Numbered from the stretch's first letter, positions 43,091 through 52,589 are shown. The stretch is DNA of 64,000 nt from Leucobacter aridicollis (GCF_013409595.1 NZ_JACCBD010000001.1:806001-870000), one strand, 5' to 3'. Numbers and translations: made by a program. The notes: a model not told the origin generated them from the letters alone.

Positions 43091-45670
43091 ATGGCCGAGT
43101 TGCTGCACCGCCTCGGAACGTTTGCCGCTCGGCGTGCCTGGGTGATGATCGTCGCCTGGGTCGCCATCCTCGGAATCGCGGGCGGCGGATTCGCCCTCGG
43201 TTTTAAGGGGCTGAGCTCGAGCTTCGACGTACCCGGGACCGCCTCCGGGGAAGTGCTCGAAGAGCTTGAGGACTCGCTCCCGGACTTCGCAGGCGCCTCG
43301 GGCACCGTCGTCTTCCACCGCGAGGACGGCTCCGCGCTCACCGACGACCAGCGCGCCGAGATCGTGCGTGTCTCGGAAGACGCGAAGGGCCTCCCGGACG
43401 TCGCCGACGTCATCGACCCCTTCGCTGCGGAACGCCAGCTCGCCGACCAGCGCGCGGAACTCGAGGACGGCACGCAGCAGATCGCCGCTGGTCGCGAGCA
43501 GGCAGCGCAGGGGCAGCAGCAGCTCGATGCCGCGCTCGCGCAGCTCGAGGCTGGTCAGGCGCAGCTCGAAGCTGGTCGTGCCCAGCTTGAGGCGGCAGGG
43601 CTCCCCGCGGAGATGCTCGCCGCGCAACTCGCGCCGCTCGACGCGCAGCAGGCGCAGCTCGACGCCGGCCGGGCCGAGCTTGACGCTCAACAGCAGCAAC
43701 TCACCGACGGGCTCGCGACGCTCGACGAAAACGCTGCGAAGCTCGAAACTGGCGCCGAACTCGCGTCGTACGCCGAGGGCATCCGCCTCGTCTCCGAGGA
43801 CGGCGCAACGGCCCTCGTGAACGTCTCGTTCACGGAGCCCCGCCTCGACCTGCCGCAGGAGTCGAAGGACGCCATCATCGAGCACTTCGAGTCGAACGCG
43901 ATCGACGGCGTCGGGGTCTCCTTCTCGACCGACATTTCCCAGGGCGTCCCCGAGATCCTCGGCGTTGGCGAGGTCATCGGCGTCGCGATTGCCGCGATCG
44001 TGCTCGTTGCGGTGCTCGGCTCGCTCCTCGCCGCATCGTTCCCGATCGTCACCGCGCTCGTCGGCGTCGGCATCGGTGCGATGGCGACGCTCGCGTTCTC
44101 CGGCGTCACACAGATGGCGTCCGTGACCCCGATCCTCGGCGTCATGCTCGGGCTCGCGGTCGGCATCGACTACTCGCTCTTCATTCTCTACCGCCACCGA
44201 AAGCAGCTCCTCCAGGGCGCGGACGTCGTCGAATCGATCGGCCTCGCGAACGGAACCGCCGGCAACGCGGTCGTCTTCGCCGGTGCGACGGTGATCGTCG
44301 CACTGCTCGCGCTCAACGTGAGCGGGATTCCGTTCCTCGGACTCATGGGCACGGCCGGAGCAGTGAGCGTCGCCGTCGCGGTGCTCATCGCGGTCTCGCT
44401 CACCCCAGCCCTGCTCGGGCTCGCGGGGCGCAAGTTGCTCGGCCGACGGGCGCGCGCGACCGCGGAGGCTGCAGCGGCGGCCGCAGCGAACCCGGCGCCG
44501 GAGGTGCTCGACGGCACGGTGAAGACACAACCCTCGCGCGCGCTGAAGCCGATGTCGAACCTGCACGCTGTGCTCACCACGGTCGTCGCCGTGGCCGTGC
44601 TGCTCGTGCTCGCGATTCCCTCGCTCTCCATTCGGCTCGGCCTGCCGGACGGCGGATCGGAGTCCGAGGGCTCCAGTGCGCACACCGCGTACACGCTTAC
44701 GAACGAGGCGTTCGGGGAGGGCGCGAACGGCACCCTGCTCGTCACCGCCGACCTTCCCGACGGGCTTGACGAGAGCGACGTGCTCGGTGCGCAGGCGGCC
44801 GTAGCCGGCGCGCTCGCTGAGAACGCTGACGTCGTCGCTGTCGCCCCGGTGGCCGTCTCTGATGACAACAGGCTCGCCGCCTTCCAGGTCATTCCAGCTG
44901 AGGGCCCGAACAGCGAGTCGACCGACGCGCTCGTGCGAGAGCTCCGTGAGCTCCCTCCCGTGGCATTCACGCTCGACTCGGGTGCAAGCGGCGAGGCCGC
45001 GCTCGGCGTCGCCGGGCAGGCGGCGATCAACATTGATATCTCCGAGGGCCTGAACGACGTGCTGCCGCTCTACCTCGCCGTGGTCGTCGGGCTCTCCTTC
45101 ATCATCATGGTGATGGTGTTCCGCTCCCTGCTCGTCCCGCTCATCGCGACCGGCGGCTTCGTGCTCTCGCTGTTCGCAACCTACGGCGCGGTCACGGCCG
45201 TGTTTCAGTGGGGCTGGTTCGGTGAGCTGCTCGGCGTGCACAACCCGGGCCCGATCCTGAGCTTCCTGCCCGTGATCCTCGTGGGTATCCTGTTCGGGCT
45301 CGCGATGGACTACCAGCTGTTCCTCGCGACCGGGATGCGCGAGGCGTTCGTGCACGGCGCGCCTGCCCGGCTGGCGGTCGCGCAGGGGTTCCGGGCCGGG
45401 CGGACCGTCGTGACGGCCGCGGCCATCATCATGGTCGCGGTGTTTGGTGGCTTTATCGCCTCGGACTCCGTCATGATCAAGTCGATGGGCCTCGGCCTCG
45501 CGCTCGGCGTGCTGTTCGACGCCTTCGTCGTTCGCATGCTCCTCGTTCCCGCGCTCATGCACCTCGTCGGTGGCGGCGCGTGGTGGCTGCCGAAGTGGCT
45601 CGACAGGATCATCCCGAACGTGGACGTGGAGGGTGCGGCGCTGGAGCGCCGGCACGCGCTTCAGCACTGA
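43091..45670 (+). CDS. MMPL/RND transporter with extracytoplasmic coiled-coil
   Basis: 859 residues from ATG 43091 with GAGGAG upstream. Helix 1 is WVMIVAWVAILGIAGGGFALGF. Residues ~115-220 of the first extracytoplasmic domain form a long coiled coil rich in Gln/Leu/Ala, with near-heptad copies of QLxAGxAQLEAG. Next come helix block one (GVGIGAMATLAFSG, LGLAVGIDYSLFILYRHRKQ), the second extracytoplasmic domain, and helix block two (LVGILFGLAMDYQLFLATGMREAF). Exporter of lipids or toxic compounds by family. Long open frames on the other strand here are composition artefacts. Confidence 0.9.
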   Translation: MAELLHRLGTFAARRAWVMIVAWVAILGIAGGGFALGFKGLSSSFDVPGTASGEVLEELEDSLPDFAGASGTVVFHREDGSALTDDQRAEIVRVSEDAKGLPDVADVIDPFAAERQLADQRAELEDGTQQIAAGREQAAQGQQQLDAALAQLEAGQAQLEAGRAQLEAAGLPAEMLAAQLAPLDAQQAQLDAGRAELDAQQQQLTDGLATLDENAAKLETGAELASYAEGIRLVSEDGATALVNVSFTEPRLDLPQESKDAIIEHFESNAIDGVGVSFSTDISQGVPEILGVGEVIGVAIAAIVLVAVLGSLLAASFPIVTALVGVGIGAMATLAFSGVTQMASVTPILGVMLGLAVGIDYSLFILYRHRKQLLQGADVVESIGLANGTAGNAVVFAGATVIVALLALNVSGIPFLGLMGTAGAVSVAVAVLIAVSLTPALLGLAGRKLLGRRARATAEAAAAAAANPAPEVLDGTVKTQPSRALKPMSNLHAVLTTVVAVAVLLVLAIPSLSIRLGLPDGGSESEGSSAHTAYTLTNEAFGEGANGTLLVTADLPDGLDESDVLGAQAAVAGALAENADVVAVAPVAVSDDNRLAAFQVIPAEGPNSESTDALVRELRELPPVAFTLDSGASGEAALGVAGQAAINIDISEGLNDVLPLYLAVVVGLSFIIMVMVFRSLLVPLIATGGFVLSLFATYGAVTAVFQWGWFGELLGVHNPGPILSFLPVILVGILFGLAMDYQLFLATGMREAFVHGAPARLAVAQGFRAGRTVVTAAAIIMVAVFGGFIASDSVMIKSMGLGLALGVLFDAFVVRMLLVPALMHLVGGGAWWLPKWLDRIIPNVDVEGAALERRHALQH

Positions 45671-45757
45671 CACCGCGCCTGGGGTCTGGTTTGGCCGGCC
45701 GTCCCCGGCCGACCCGTCCCCGGACGGCCGCCCTGCTCACACCCGGCCACCCCAGCT

Positions 45758-45816
45758 CGGAGTTGGCAGTTCTTGTCGTTCTGACGGCTCGGAAGCGACA
45801 ACAACTGCCAACTCCG
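45758..45816. repeat. Long inverted repeat between converging genes
   Basis: The left arm at 45758-45778 (CGGAGTTGGCAGTT, then C, then TTGTCG) pairs with the right arm at 45796-45816 (CGACAA, C, AACTGCCAACTCCG): 21 bp with one mismatch around a 17-nt loop. It sits between the ends of the MMPL and ABC ATPase genes. It can act as a two-way terminator, but the stem is AT-richer and longer than the window's other terminators, so a mobile repeat is also possible. Confidence 0.65.
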
Positions 45817-45902
45817 GGCGGGGAGGCGGGCCTGGTGAGGGCCCGGCCGGGAAAGGCCCGGTCGGGCCGGGTGCCGGATAGGCCCCGCCCACCCCGCCCC
45901 AC

Positions 45903-46697
45903 CTACCCCGCGCGGTTCACTCGGGCGGCCCAGCGCCCCTCTCGGTGCTCAATCTCGATCGGGTAGTCGAAGCTCTGGGACACGAGCTCGGACGTGAGCG
46001 TCTCCTCGACGCCCCCAGACGCGAGCAGCGTGCCGTCACGGAGCAGCATCGCGTGGGTCGTCGACTGAGGAAGCTCCTCGAAGTGGTGCGTCACGAGCAC
46101 GGTCGCGAGCTCCGGGTGCGACGTGTGCAGCTCGTCGACGGTCTCGAGCAGCTGCTCGCGGGCGGCAACGTCGAGCCCGGTTGAGGGCTCGTCGAGCAGC
46201 AGCAGCGGTGGCTCGGTGAGCAGGGCCCGCGCGATGAGGGCCCGCCCGCGCTCGCCCTGCGACATTGTCGGCCAGCGCACTTCAGTGCGGCTTCCAAGGC
46301 CGAGGAGGTCGGCGAGGTAGTCCGCACGCTCGACGAGCTCGGGGGAGGGCTGCCAGCCCATCATGAGCTCGGTCGTGCCCGTCGCGCCGGTCAGCACGAC
46401 CTCGCGCACGGTGAGCGGTGAGCGCAGCTTGTGGCGGGGATTCACGTGGCCGATCTGCTCGCGCAGCTTGCGAATCTCGACGCGTCCGAGCTGCTGCCCG
46501 AGCACGTGCACGGTGCCGCTGGTGGGGTGGTGCTCGGCGCCGCAGAAGCTCAGGATCGTGCTCTTGCCCGCCCCGTTCGGCCCAATGAGGGCCCAGTGCT
46601 CGCCGGCCCGAATGCCGAACGACACGTCGTGCAGGATCTCGCGGCCCTCCCGAACGAAGCTCACGTCGGTGAGGCGGAGCACCTCGGTCGCGTTCAC
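45903..46697 (-). CDS. Stand-alone ABC transporter ATP-binding protein
   Basis: 264 residues. Walker A GPNGAGKST, Q-loop-like region HVNPRHKLRS (no Q at the usual place), degenerate signature MSQGERGRALIARAL instead of LSGGQ, Walker B LLLLDEPSTGLD, switch His in LVTHHFEELP. No permease gene is adjacent. The degenerate signature resembles ModF/YlmA-like ABC proteins, so it might not serve a classical importer. Its ATG overlaps the stop of the GntR gene by 4 bp, so regulator and ATPase are made together. Confidence 0.85.
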   Translation of the reverse strand: MNATEVLRLTDVSFVREGREILHDVSFGIRAGEHWALIGPNGAGKSTILSFCGAEHHPTSGTVHVLGQQLGRVEIRKLREQIGHVNPRHKLRSPLTVREVVLTGATGTTELMMGWQPSPELVERADYLADLLGLGSRTEVRWPTMSQGERGRALIARALLTEPPLLLLDEPSTGLDVAAREQLLETVDELHTSHPELATVLVTHHFEELPQSTTHAMLLRDGTLLASGGVEETLTSELVSQSFDYPIEIEHREGRWAARVNRAG

Positions 46698-47440
46698 AGG
46701 TTCGCCCCGGCGCCTGGAGCGGCGCTGGCGGGTCTGGATCCTGATCCTGATCCCGGCGAGGTGAGCGCCTCACCGAGCGAGCGCAGGTGGGCCCGGGCCA
46801 CGGTGGCCGCTCGCGCAGCGTCGCGCGCGGCGATCGCGTCGGCGAGGTCGACATGGTGGTCGTGATCCTGGGAACCGCTGAAGTCGTTGCTGCCGAACGA
46901 GCCGCGCAGGCGCAGCATCTCGATCATTGCGGGGCGGATGCGCGGCGTGAACCCGTCGAACAGTTCGAGCAGGATCGGGTTGCCAGCGGCCTGCACCACG
47001 GCCCGGTGAAAGGCGGTGTCGGCGTCGACGTGCGCCGCGATGTCGTCGCGGTGCACGGCGCGCGCGGCGAGGGTGCGGCGGATCGCGCGCAGGTCGGCAG
47101 GTGTGCGGCGCGTGGCGGCGAGCCCGGCGCTCTCCGCCTCAATGGCGGTGCGGGCCTCGATGACGGCGAGGATGTCGGAGCGTCTGAGCACGAGGTCCCA
47201 GTCGTCGCGGGCGTCGAGCGCGGTGACGAAGACGCCGGATCCCTGCCGGGAGGTGAGCACGCCGAGGCCCGCGAGCTGGCGGATCGCCTCGCGCGCCGTC
47301 GAGCGGCCGACGCCGAGCTGTGCGGCGAGCGTGGTCTCGCCGGGAAGCTTCGATCCGAGCGCCCATTCGCCTGCGCGGATACGTTCGAGCAGTACGTCGG
47401 CCGCCTGATCGGCGAGTGAGGATCGGTGTACCTGCGCCAT
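46694..47440 (-). CDS. GntR family regulator, FadR/FCD subfamily
   Basis: 248 residues. Winged-helix domain at 1-75 (LADQAADVLLERIRAGEWALGSKLPGETTLAAQLGVGRSTAREAIRQLAGLGVLTSRQGSGVFV), followed by the helical FCD domain (~90-225) with IEARTAIEAESAGLAATRR, DADTAFHRAVVQAAGNPILLELFDGF and HHVDLADAIAARDA; the D, H and H positions that bind metal in FCD domains are visible. The effector is unknown. It precedes the ABC ATPase in one operon and is divergent from leuA. Confidence 0.9.
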   Translation of the reverse strand: MAQVHRSSLADQAADVLLERIRAGEWALGSKLPGETTLAAQLGVGRSTAREAIRQLAGLGVLTSRQGSGVFVTALDARDDWDLVLRRSDILAVIEARTAIEAESAGLAATRRTPADLRAIRRTLAARAVHRDDIAAHVDADTAFHRAVVQAAGNPILLELFDGFTPRIRPAMIEMLRLRGSFGSNDFSGSQDHDHHVDLADAIAARDAARAATVARAHLRSLGEALTSPGSGSGSRPASAAPGAGANL

Positions 47441-47515
47441 GGGTCTCGATTCTGTTGGGTGCGCCGTCTCCGCAAAGTGCGCTACTTGTCTGAGGAGTTG
47501 TGTTACAGTCTACGC

Positions 47516-47563
47516 ATGTTTCTTCGCGGATTCCTCCTTCTTCGTCGCCACGGCGGGGCGTAG
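47516..47563 (+). CDS. leuA leader peptide
   Basis: A 15-codon [18 protein letters not shown], with four leucine codons, three of them CTT, which is rare in this GC-rich genome (neighbouring genes use CTC/CTG). It lies 71 bp before leuA, and its last codons enter an 11-bp stem-loop at 47548-47585. This is the layout of transcription attenuation controlled by charged leucine tRNA, known for actinobacterial leuA. TACAGT at about 47503 may be the -10 box, making the message nearly leaderless. Confidence 0.75.
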   Translation: MFLRGFLLLRRHGGA

Positions 47564-47585
47564 CCAGACCGGCTCCCCGCCGTGG
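47548..47585 (+). terminator. leuA attenuator hairpin
   Basis: CCACGGCGGGG (47548-47558) pairs perfectly with CCCCGCCGTGG (47575-47585) over a 16-nt loop that contains the leader's stop codon. A ribosome stalled on the Leu codons just upstream would affect whether it forms. There is no U tract, as often in actinobacteria; an antiterminator partner was not identified by eye. Confidence 0.65.
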
Positions 47586-47634
47586 GGAGCTGGGTGTGCC
47601 GGTCGTTGAGTGTTACGAACGACAGGAACCCGAC

Positions 47635-49428
47635 ATGACAGCAGTACCCGCACACCATCCGGCGGCAACGGCCCCGGCCGCCGTCTGGAACCGGCAGCAG
47701 CCCTCGGGCATGCCCTCCCACCGCTACCGCGACGTGTTCTCGCGCGTCGACGTGCCGCTCCACGAACGCGAGTGGCCGACGAAGCGCCTCACGGAAGCTC
47801 CGCTCTGGGTTCCCGTTGACCTGCGCGATGGCAACCAGGCGCTCGCCGAACCCATGGATCCCGAGCGTAAGCGTCACTTCTTCGAGCGCATGGTCGCGAT
47901 GGGGTACAAGGAGATCGAGGTTGGCTACCCCTCGGCCTCGCAGACCGACTTCGACTTCGTGCGGCTCATCGCCGAGACCGACATCGCGCCAGACGACGTG
48001 ACGATCGTCGTCTTCACCGCCGCACGCCGCGACCTCATCGCGCGGACCGTCGAGTCGATCGCCGGGATCACGAACCCCGTCGTGATTCACATGTACACGG
48101 CCACCGCCCCCATGTGGCGCGACGCGGTGCTCGGGCACAGCCGCGAGACCCTGAAGGAGCTGATCCTCGCGGGTGGCCGCGACCTGCTCGAACTCGCCGG
48201 CGACCTGCCAAACGTGCGCTTCCAGTTCAGCCCCGAGGTCTTTAACCTCACCGAGCCCGACTACGTGCTCGAGGTCTGCGACGCGATGACCGAGCTGTGG
48301 GACGCTCGACCGGAGCGGCCCGTCATTCTCAACCTCCCTGCCACTGTGGAGATCGCGACCCCGAACGTCTACGCCGACCAGATCGAGTACATGCACAGGC
48401 ACCTCGCGCGGCGCGACGGCGTGATCCTGTCGGTGCACCCGCACAACGACCGCGGCACCGGCATCGCCTGCGCTGAGCTCGCGGTGCTCGCGGGAGCGCA
48501 GCGGGTGGAGGGCTGCATCTTCGGCAACGGCGAGCGCACCGGCAACGTCGACATCGCGACGCTCGCCCTGAACCTGCACGCGCAGGGCGTCGATCCGATG
48601 ATCGACTTCTCGGACATCGACGAGGTGAGACGCACGGTCGAACACTGCAACCGCATCGAGGTGCACCCGCGGCACCCCTACGTCGGCGACCTCGTGCACA
48701 CCGCATTCAGCGGAACACACCAGGACGCCATCAAGAAGGGGTTCGCCGAGCACCGCGCGCGGGCTGCAGCACTCGGGGTGCCAGCATCCGAGATCGAGTG
48801 GCGCGTGCCGTACCTGCCGATCGACCCGGCCGACATCGGGCGGAGCTACGATGCGGTGATCCGCGTGAACTCCCAGTCCGGCAAGGGTGGCATCGCCTAC
48901 CTGCTCGAGAGCGGCTACGGGATCACGCTGCCCAGGCGGCTGCAGATCGACCTCGCAAGGCGGGTGCAGCAGCACACCGATGCGAGCGGCACCGAGGTGA
49001 CGGCCGCCGCGATCTGGGAGATCTTCCAAGAGGCGTACTGCGGGCCCGGCGGGCAGCCGGCGGATTCGGGCCGGACGCCGGAGTCCGGGCTGGTGCTCGC
49101 AGGGTTCGAGTCCTCGGGCGACGCGGGGACTGAACGCACGGTGGTGACGCTGCGCTCGGGCGGCGACTCGGGCGGCGACGCCGAGACGGTGACCGAGCAC
49201 GTTGGCGTGGGGCCCGTCGAGGCGCTCACTGCGGCCCTCGCCAACGTCGGCGTCGACGTTGAGGTGCTCGAACTGCATCAGAGCAGCATCGGCGCCGGCA
49301 ACGCGAGCGAGGCGATGACGCTCATCGAGTTCAGGCACGCGAGAGGGACGGCATGGGCGGCCGGGCGACACCGGTCGACGCTCAGGGCAACGCTCGCCGC
49401 GGTCATGGCCGCCGCGGCCCGCGCCTAG
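47635..49428 (+). CDS. leuA: 2-isopropylmalate synthase
   Basis: 597 residues from ATG 47635 (CAGGAA upstream), the length of actinobacterial LeuA. The catalytic TIM barrel begins [19 protein letters not shown] with the metal-binding RDGNQ, includes [21 protein letters not shown] and the metal site HPHNDRGTG, and is followed by the linker and the C-terminal leucine-feedback domain (~480-597; [15 protein letters not shown]...LEYRH-like LIEFRHARG). It condenses acetyl-CoA with 2-oxoisovalerate, the first step of leucine synthesis. Expression is probably tuned by the leader peptide and hairpin upstream. Confidence 0.95.
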   Translation: MTAVPAHHPAATAPAAVWNRQQPSGMPSHRYRDVFSRVDVPLHEREWPTKRLTEAPLWVPVDLRDGNQALAEPMDPERKRHFFERMVAMGYKEIEVGYPSASQTDFDFVRLIAETDIAPDDVTIVVFTAARRDLIARTVESIAGITNPVVIHMYTATAPMWRDAVLGHSRETLKELILAGGRDLLELAGDLPNVRFQFSPEVFNLTEPDYVLEVCDAMTELWDARPERPVILNLPATVEIATPNVYADQIEYMHRHLARRDGVILSVHPHNDRGTGIACAELAVLAGAQRVEGCIFGNGERTGNVDIATLALNLHAQGVDPMIDFSDIDEVRRTVEHCNRIEVHPRHPYVGDLVHTAFSGTHQDAIKKGFAEHRARAAALGVPASEIEWRVPYLPIDPADIGRSYDAVIRVNSQSGKGGIAYLLESGYGITLPRRLQIDLARRVQQHTDASGTEVTAAAIWEIFQEAYCGPGGQPADSGRTPESGLVLAGFESSGDAGTERTVVTLRSGGDSGGDAETVTEHVGVGPVEALTAALANVGVDVEVLELHQSSIGAGNASEAMTLIEFRHARGTAWAAGRHRSTLRATLAAVMAAAARA

Positions 49429-49564
49429 GCGACCTTGGGCCAGCGCAGGGCGACGTCCCCTGCGCGGGCTGGGCGCGCTGTGCGGGCCGGAGATGGCGCT
49501 CCGGGCGGCCCCTCACGCCCGGAGTACCATGGGTGGCACCACCCGCCGACGAAGGGGAGACGCC

Positions 49565-50470
49565 ATGAGTGAAGCCAGCAGGATTGCGCTCGGGATGATG
49601 CGCATCGAGAACCTCAGCGCGGGCGAGATTCGCGAGCTCTACACGGGCGCACGCGACGCGGGGGTGACGCTCTTCGACCACGCCGACATCTACGGCGGCG
49701 GCGAGCACGGGTGCGAACGCCGGTTCAGCGAGGCGCTGCAGCTCGGCGCGACCGAGCGCGAGCAGATCGTGCTCCAGACGAAGTGCGGCATCAGGCCCGG
49801 CGGGAAGGGCTTCGACTTCTCGGCCGACTACATCGTGCGCCGGGCCGAGGAGTCCCTCGAGGCGCTCGGCACCGATTACCTCGACGTGCTCATGCTGCAC
49901 CGACCGGACACCCTCGTCGAGCCGGAGGAGGTCGCCTCGGCGTTCTCGCAGCTCGAGAGCGCCGGCAAGGTGCGGGCGTTCGGGGTGTCGAACCACACGG
50001 CACAGCAGATTGAACTCCTGAAGACCGCGGTCACGCAGCCGCTCGCCGTGAACCAGGTACAGTTCGGGCTCGGGCATGCCGCGCTCGTCGCGCAGGGGAT
50101 CGCCGCGAACATGGAGGGTGTGAAGCAGTCCGCGATGCGCGACGGCGGCCTGATCGAGTACGCGCGCATCAACGGGATCACGCTCGAAGCATGGTCCCCA
50201 TTCCAGCGCGGATTCTTCTCGGGGTCGATCTTCGAGCAGGGCGGGCTGCGGGAGCTGCAGACCGTGATCGCCCGCATGGCGGCTGAGCGGGAGACGACAC
50301 CCACCGCGATCGCGACGGCCTGGATCACCAGGCACCCGGCGCGCATGCGCGTCGTGCTCGGGACGACGAAGGCGAGCCGCGTCGCCGAGGCCGTCGAAGG
50401 GGCGGGGATGGTGCTCAGCAGGGCGGAGTGGTACGAGCTGTTCGCGGCGGCCGGGTACGAGGTGCCGTAG
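49565..50470 (+). CDS. Aldo/keto reductase family oxidoreductase
   Basis: 301 residues from ATG 49565 with GGGGAG upstream. The tetrad is visible: Asp and Tyr in FDHADIYGGGEHGCERRF, Lys in IVLQTKCG, His in YLDVLMLHRPD. NADPH-binding features include the LEAWSPFQRG and VVLGTTKASR loops. GGGEHGCERRFSEAL and IRPGGKGFDFSADYI resemble YdhF-type reductases. It reduces a carbonyl with NADPH; the substrate is unknown. Confidence 0.9.
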   Translation: MSEASRIALGMMRIENLSAGEIRELYTGARDAGVTLFDHADIYGGGEHGCERRFSEALQLGATEREQIVLQTKCGIRPGGKGFDFSADYIVRRAEESLEALGTDYLDVLMLHRPDTLVEPEEVASAFSQLESAGKVRAFGVSNHTAQQIELLKTAVTQPLAVNQVQFGLGHAALVAQGIAANMEGVKQSAMRDGGLIEYARINGITLEAWSPFQRGFFSGSIFEQGGLRELQTVIARMAAERETTPTAIATAWITRHPARMRVVLGTTKASRVAEAVEGAGMVLSRAEWYELFAAAGYEVP

Positions 50471-50557
50471 GCGGGCGCGCCGGACCGCGAAGCCCGGTAA
50501 ACTGCTTGCCCTACGGCAGCGCACAGCGCCGGAATCGCACGAACTGAGGGAGCCCAC

Positions 50558-51061
50558 ATGACCGCCGAACGCGAAGTACTCACCTGGGACGGTTTTGGGG
50601 CCGCGACCCGCGAGCTGTCGCGCACGATTGTTGCTGACGGCTTCGCGCCCGAGGTCGTCGTCGCGATCGCCCGCGGCGGCCTGCTGCCTGGCGGCGCCAT
50701 CGCATACGGCCTGGGGGCGAAGAACTGCGGCGCGCTCAACGTCGAGTTCTACACCGGTATCGGCACGGTGCTCGACAACCCCGAGGTGCTTCCGCCCGAG
50801 CTCGATATGGGCTACTTGAAGGGCCGCCGCGTGCTGCTCGTCGATGACGTTGCCGACTCGGGTCGCACGCTGAAGCTCGCGGTCGAACTGCTGGAGGCCG
50901 AGGGCGCCGAGGTGCGCTCGGTCACGATCTACACGAAGCCGTCGACAGTCATCCAGCCCGATTACGCGTGGAAGGCCACCGACAAGTGGATCGACTTTCC
51001 GTGGTCGGCCGACGGGTCGGTCATCGAGGAAGACGCGAACGCGGCCGAGCGCAGCGCCTGA
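50558..51061 (+). CDS. Type I phosphoribosyltransferase domain protein
   Basis: 167 residues. VVVAIARGGLLPGGAIAYGLG near the start and the PRPP-binding motif VLLVDDVADSGRT at about 92-104 define a type I phosphoribosyltransferase, close in style to xanthine/guanine (Gpt-like) enzymes. Purine salvage is the likely role. ATG 50558 follows GAGGGAG. The adjacent converging gene is a PucR-type regulator, a family that sometimes governs purine use, though the family is broader. Confidence 0.85.
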   Translation: MTAEREVLTWDGFGAATRELSRTIVADGFAPEVVVAIARGGLLPGGAIAYGLGAKNCGALNVEFYTGIGTVLDNPEVLPPELDMGYLKGRRVLLVDDVADSGRTLKLAVELLEAEGAEVRSVTIYTKPSTVIQPDYAWKATDKWIDFPWSADGSVIEEDANAAERSA

Positions 51062-51119
51062 CTCGCTGGCCGTCGGCGGCACCGTTGCCGGAGGAACTCC
51101 CGCGTGGGTCGCTCGCGCC

Positions 51120-52589
51120 CTAGAGGAGTTCCTCCGCGCGCAGCGCGAACCAGAGCTCGGCGCGGTCCGCGGCGCTGGAGAGCGACCTACCTGTGAGCCG
51201 CTCGATGCGCGTCACCCGGTCGCGGAGCGTGTTGCGGTGGATACCGAGCGCGGCGGCGGCCGGTCCGCGCTGGCCGTCCGACTCGAACAGCGCGTCAAGC
51301 GTGTCGCAGAGCAGCTCGCGGTCGGCCTCGGCCGACGCCTCACCGCTCGCGTCCACCGCCGCGAGCGGCCCGAGTACCTCACGGCTCAGCTCCGTCGCGG
51401 TGTGTCTGCCGGTGAAGCCGAGGCTGAGCACCGCGTCGAGGAACGGCGCGTCGCGGTCGACCCAGATCACCTGCGCGCGCCGCGGTTCGGCGTAGAGCGC
51501 GGCGCGGCCCGGCAGATCGCTGATGCGTGAGGCCGCGGAGCGCCCGCTCACGGGCACACTGCCGCGGTCGACCTCTCGCCCGACGACAAGGTCAAGCCCG
51601 TGCTGCACGGTCCGCGTGATCGCTGGCTCGGGGTGCGCGCCGTCGATGATCTGCCAGGCTTGCGCGAGCCCGCCCGGCAGCTCCTCGGTCGAGGTGATGA
51701 GCCTGTCCAGGCCCAGGCGCGGTTCCGTGCGCCAGGCCGAGATGTCCTCGGGAGCGCCCTGCACGGCGACGGCACGCAGCGTCGCGGGCATCACGAGTCC
51801 GGGGGCGAGCGCCTCGGCGGTCTCCGCGGGGAACTCGCCGCTCAGGATCCTGCCCGTGAGGAGCTCCCATCGCTCCCGTTCGGCGCGGTCGGTTGCGCGG
51901 TCGCTGCGCACGCTGAATCCGAGCGCCATCGCGCCGGCGGCGATCACCGAGCTGCCCTCGGGTGTGAGTGGGCCCGAGCCCGCAATCGCGAGCCGGAGCG
52001 TCCCCTCGGTGTCGAGCGCGACGAGCTCGGCGCCGTCCGGATTGAATCCCTGCGTGCTGGCGAGCACGCGGTCGGGGCCTGCGATGAGCGCGAGTTGCCT
52101 GCCGGTCGCCTGCGAGATGCTCGCGAGTACCTCCGCAGGGTCCTGCGCGCCGCGCGCGCTGTCGAGGAGGCGCAGCTGGACCTGCAGCGCCGAGCGCGCG
52201 GCGCGCAGCTCGTCCGAGCGCATGAGGCCGGCTACGGCTTTGGTGACGGCGATGAAGGGGACCGGGAGCGGGATCTCGAATAGGGCGACGCGGTACGTGC
52301 TCGCGGCGCGGAGCAGCGGGGTCGGCACCCGCTCGTGGTTCACGCCGACACCGAACCCGATCGCGGCGATGCGCGCGCGGCTGAGGCCGGCCACGAAGTC
52401 GAGCCAGCCCGGGTCATCGGCGCTGAGGGAGAGGCCAGTCGTCATGATGATCTCACCGCCCTCGAGGTAGTCGCTGAGCGTCAGGAGCTCGGTGATCGAC
52501 GCCCAGCTCAGCTCGGGATCTCCCTGGCCCGCCTGCAGGAGCGTGAGGCCGAGATCGGGCAGTTCGAGCAGTTGGGAGAGCGTCGCCAT
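51120..52589 (-). CDS. PucR family transcriptional regulator
   Basis: 489 residues from ATG 52589. The N-terminal PucR domain covers ~1-125 (LSQLLELPDLGLTLLQAG, WASITELLTLSDYLEGGEIIMTTGLSL), and the C-terminal helix-turn-helix of the PucR type is at ~430-485 (LCDTLDALFESDGQRGPAAAALGIHRNTLRDRVTRIERLTGRSL). It is divergent from the CoA-transferase/acyl-CoA dehydrogenase pair (84-bp gap) and is the likely activator of that catabolic operon. The converging neighbour is a phosphoribosyltransferase. Confidence 0.9.
   Translation of the reverse strand: MATLSQLLELPDLGLTLLQAGQGDPELSWASITELLTLSDYLEGGEIIMTTGLSLSADDPGWLDFVAGLSRARIAAIGFGVGVNHERVPTPLLRAASTYRVALFEIPLPVPFIAVTKAVAGLMRSDELRAARSALQVQLRLLDSARGAQDPAEVLASISQATGRQLALIAGPDRVLASTQGFNPDGAELVALDTEGTLRLAIAGSGPLTPEGSSVIAAGAMALGFSVRSDRATDRAERERWELLTGRILSGEFPAETAEALAPGLVMPATLRAVAVQGAPEDISAWRTEPRLGLDRLITSTEELPGGLAQAWQIIDGAHPEPAITRTVQHGLDLVVGREVDRGSVPVSGRSAASRISDLPGRAALYAEPRRAQVIWVDRDAPFLDAVLSLGFTGRHTATELSREVLGPLAAVDASGEASAEADRELLCDTLDALFESDGQRGPAAAALGIHRNTLRDRVTRIERLTGRSLSSAADRAELWFALRAEELL

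Noticed and set aside
43019..45673. 884-residue open frame antisense to the MMPL gene
   Set aside because: The plus-strand MMPL has full family motifs and a ribosome-binding site; the antisense product is Glu/Arg/His-rich and fits GC-driven absence of stops.
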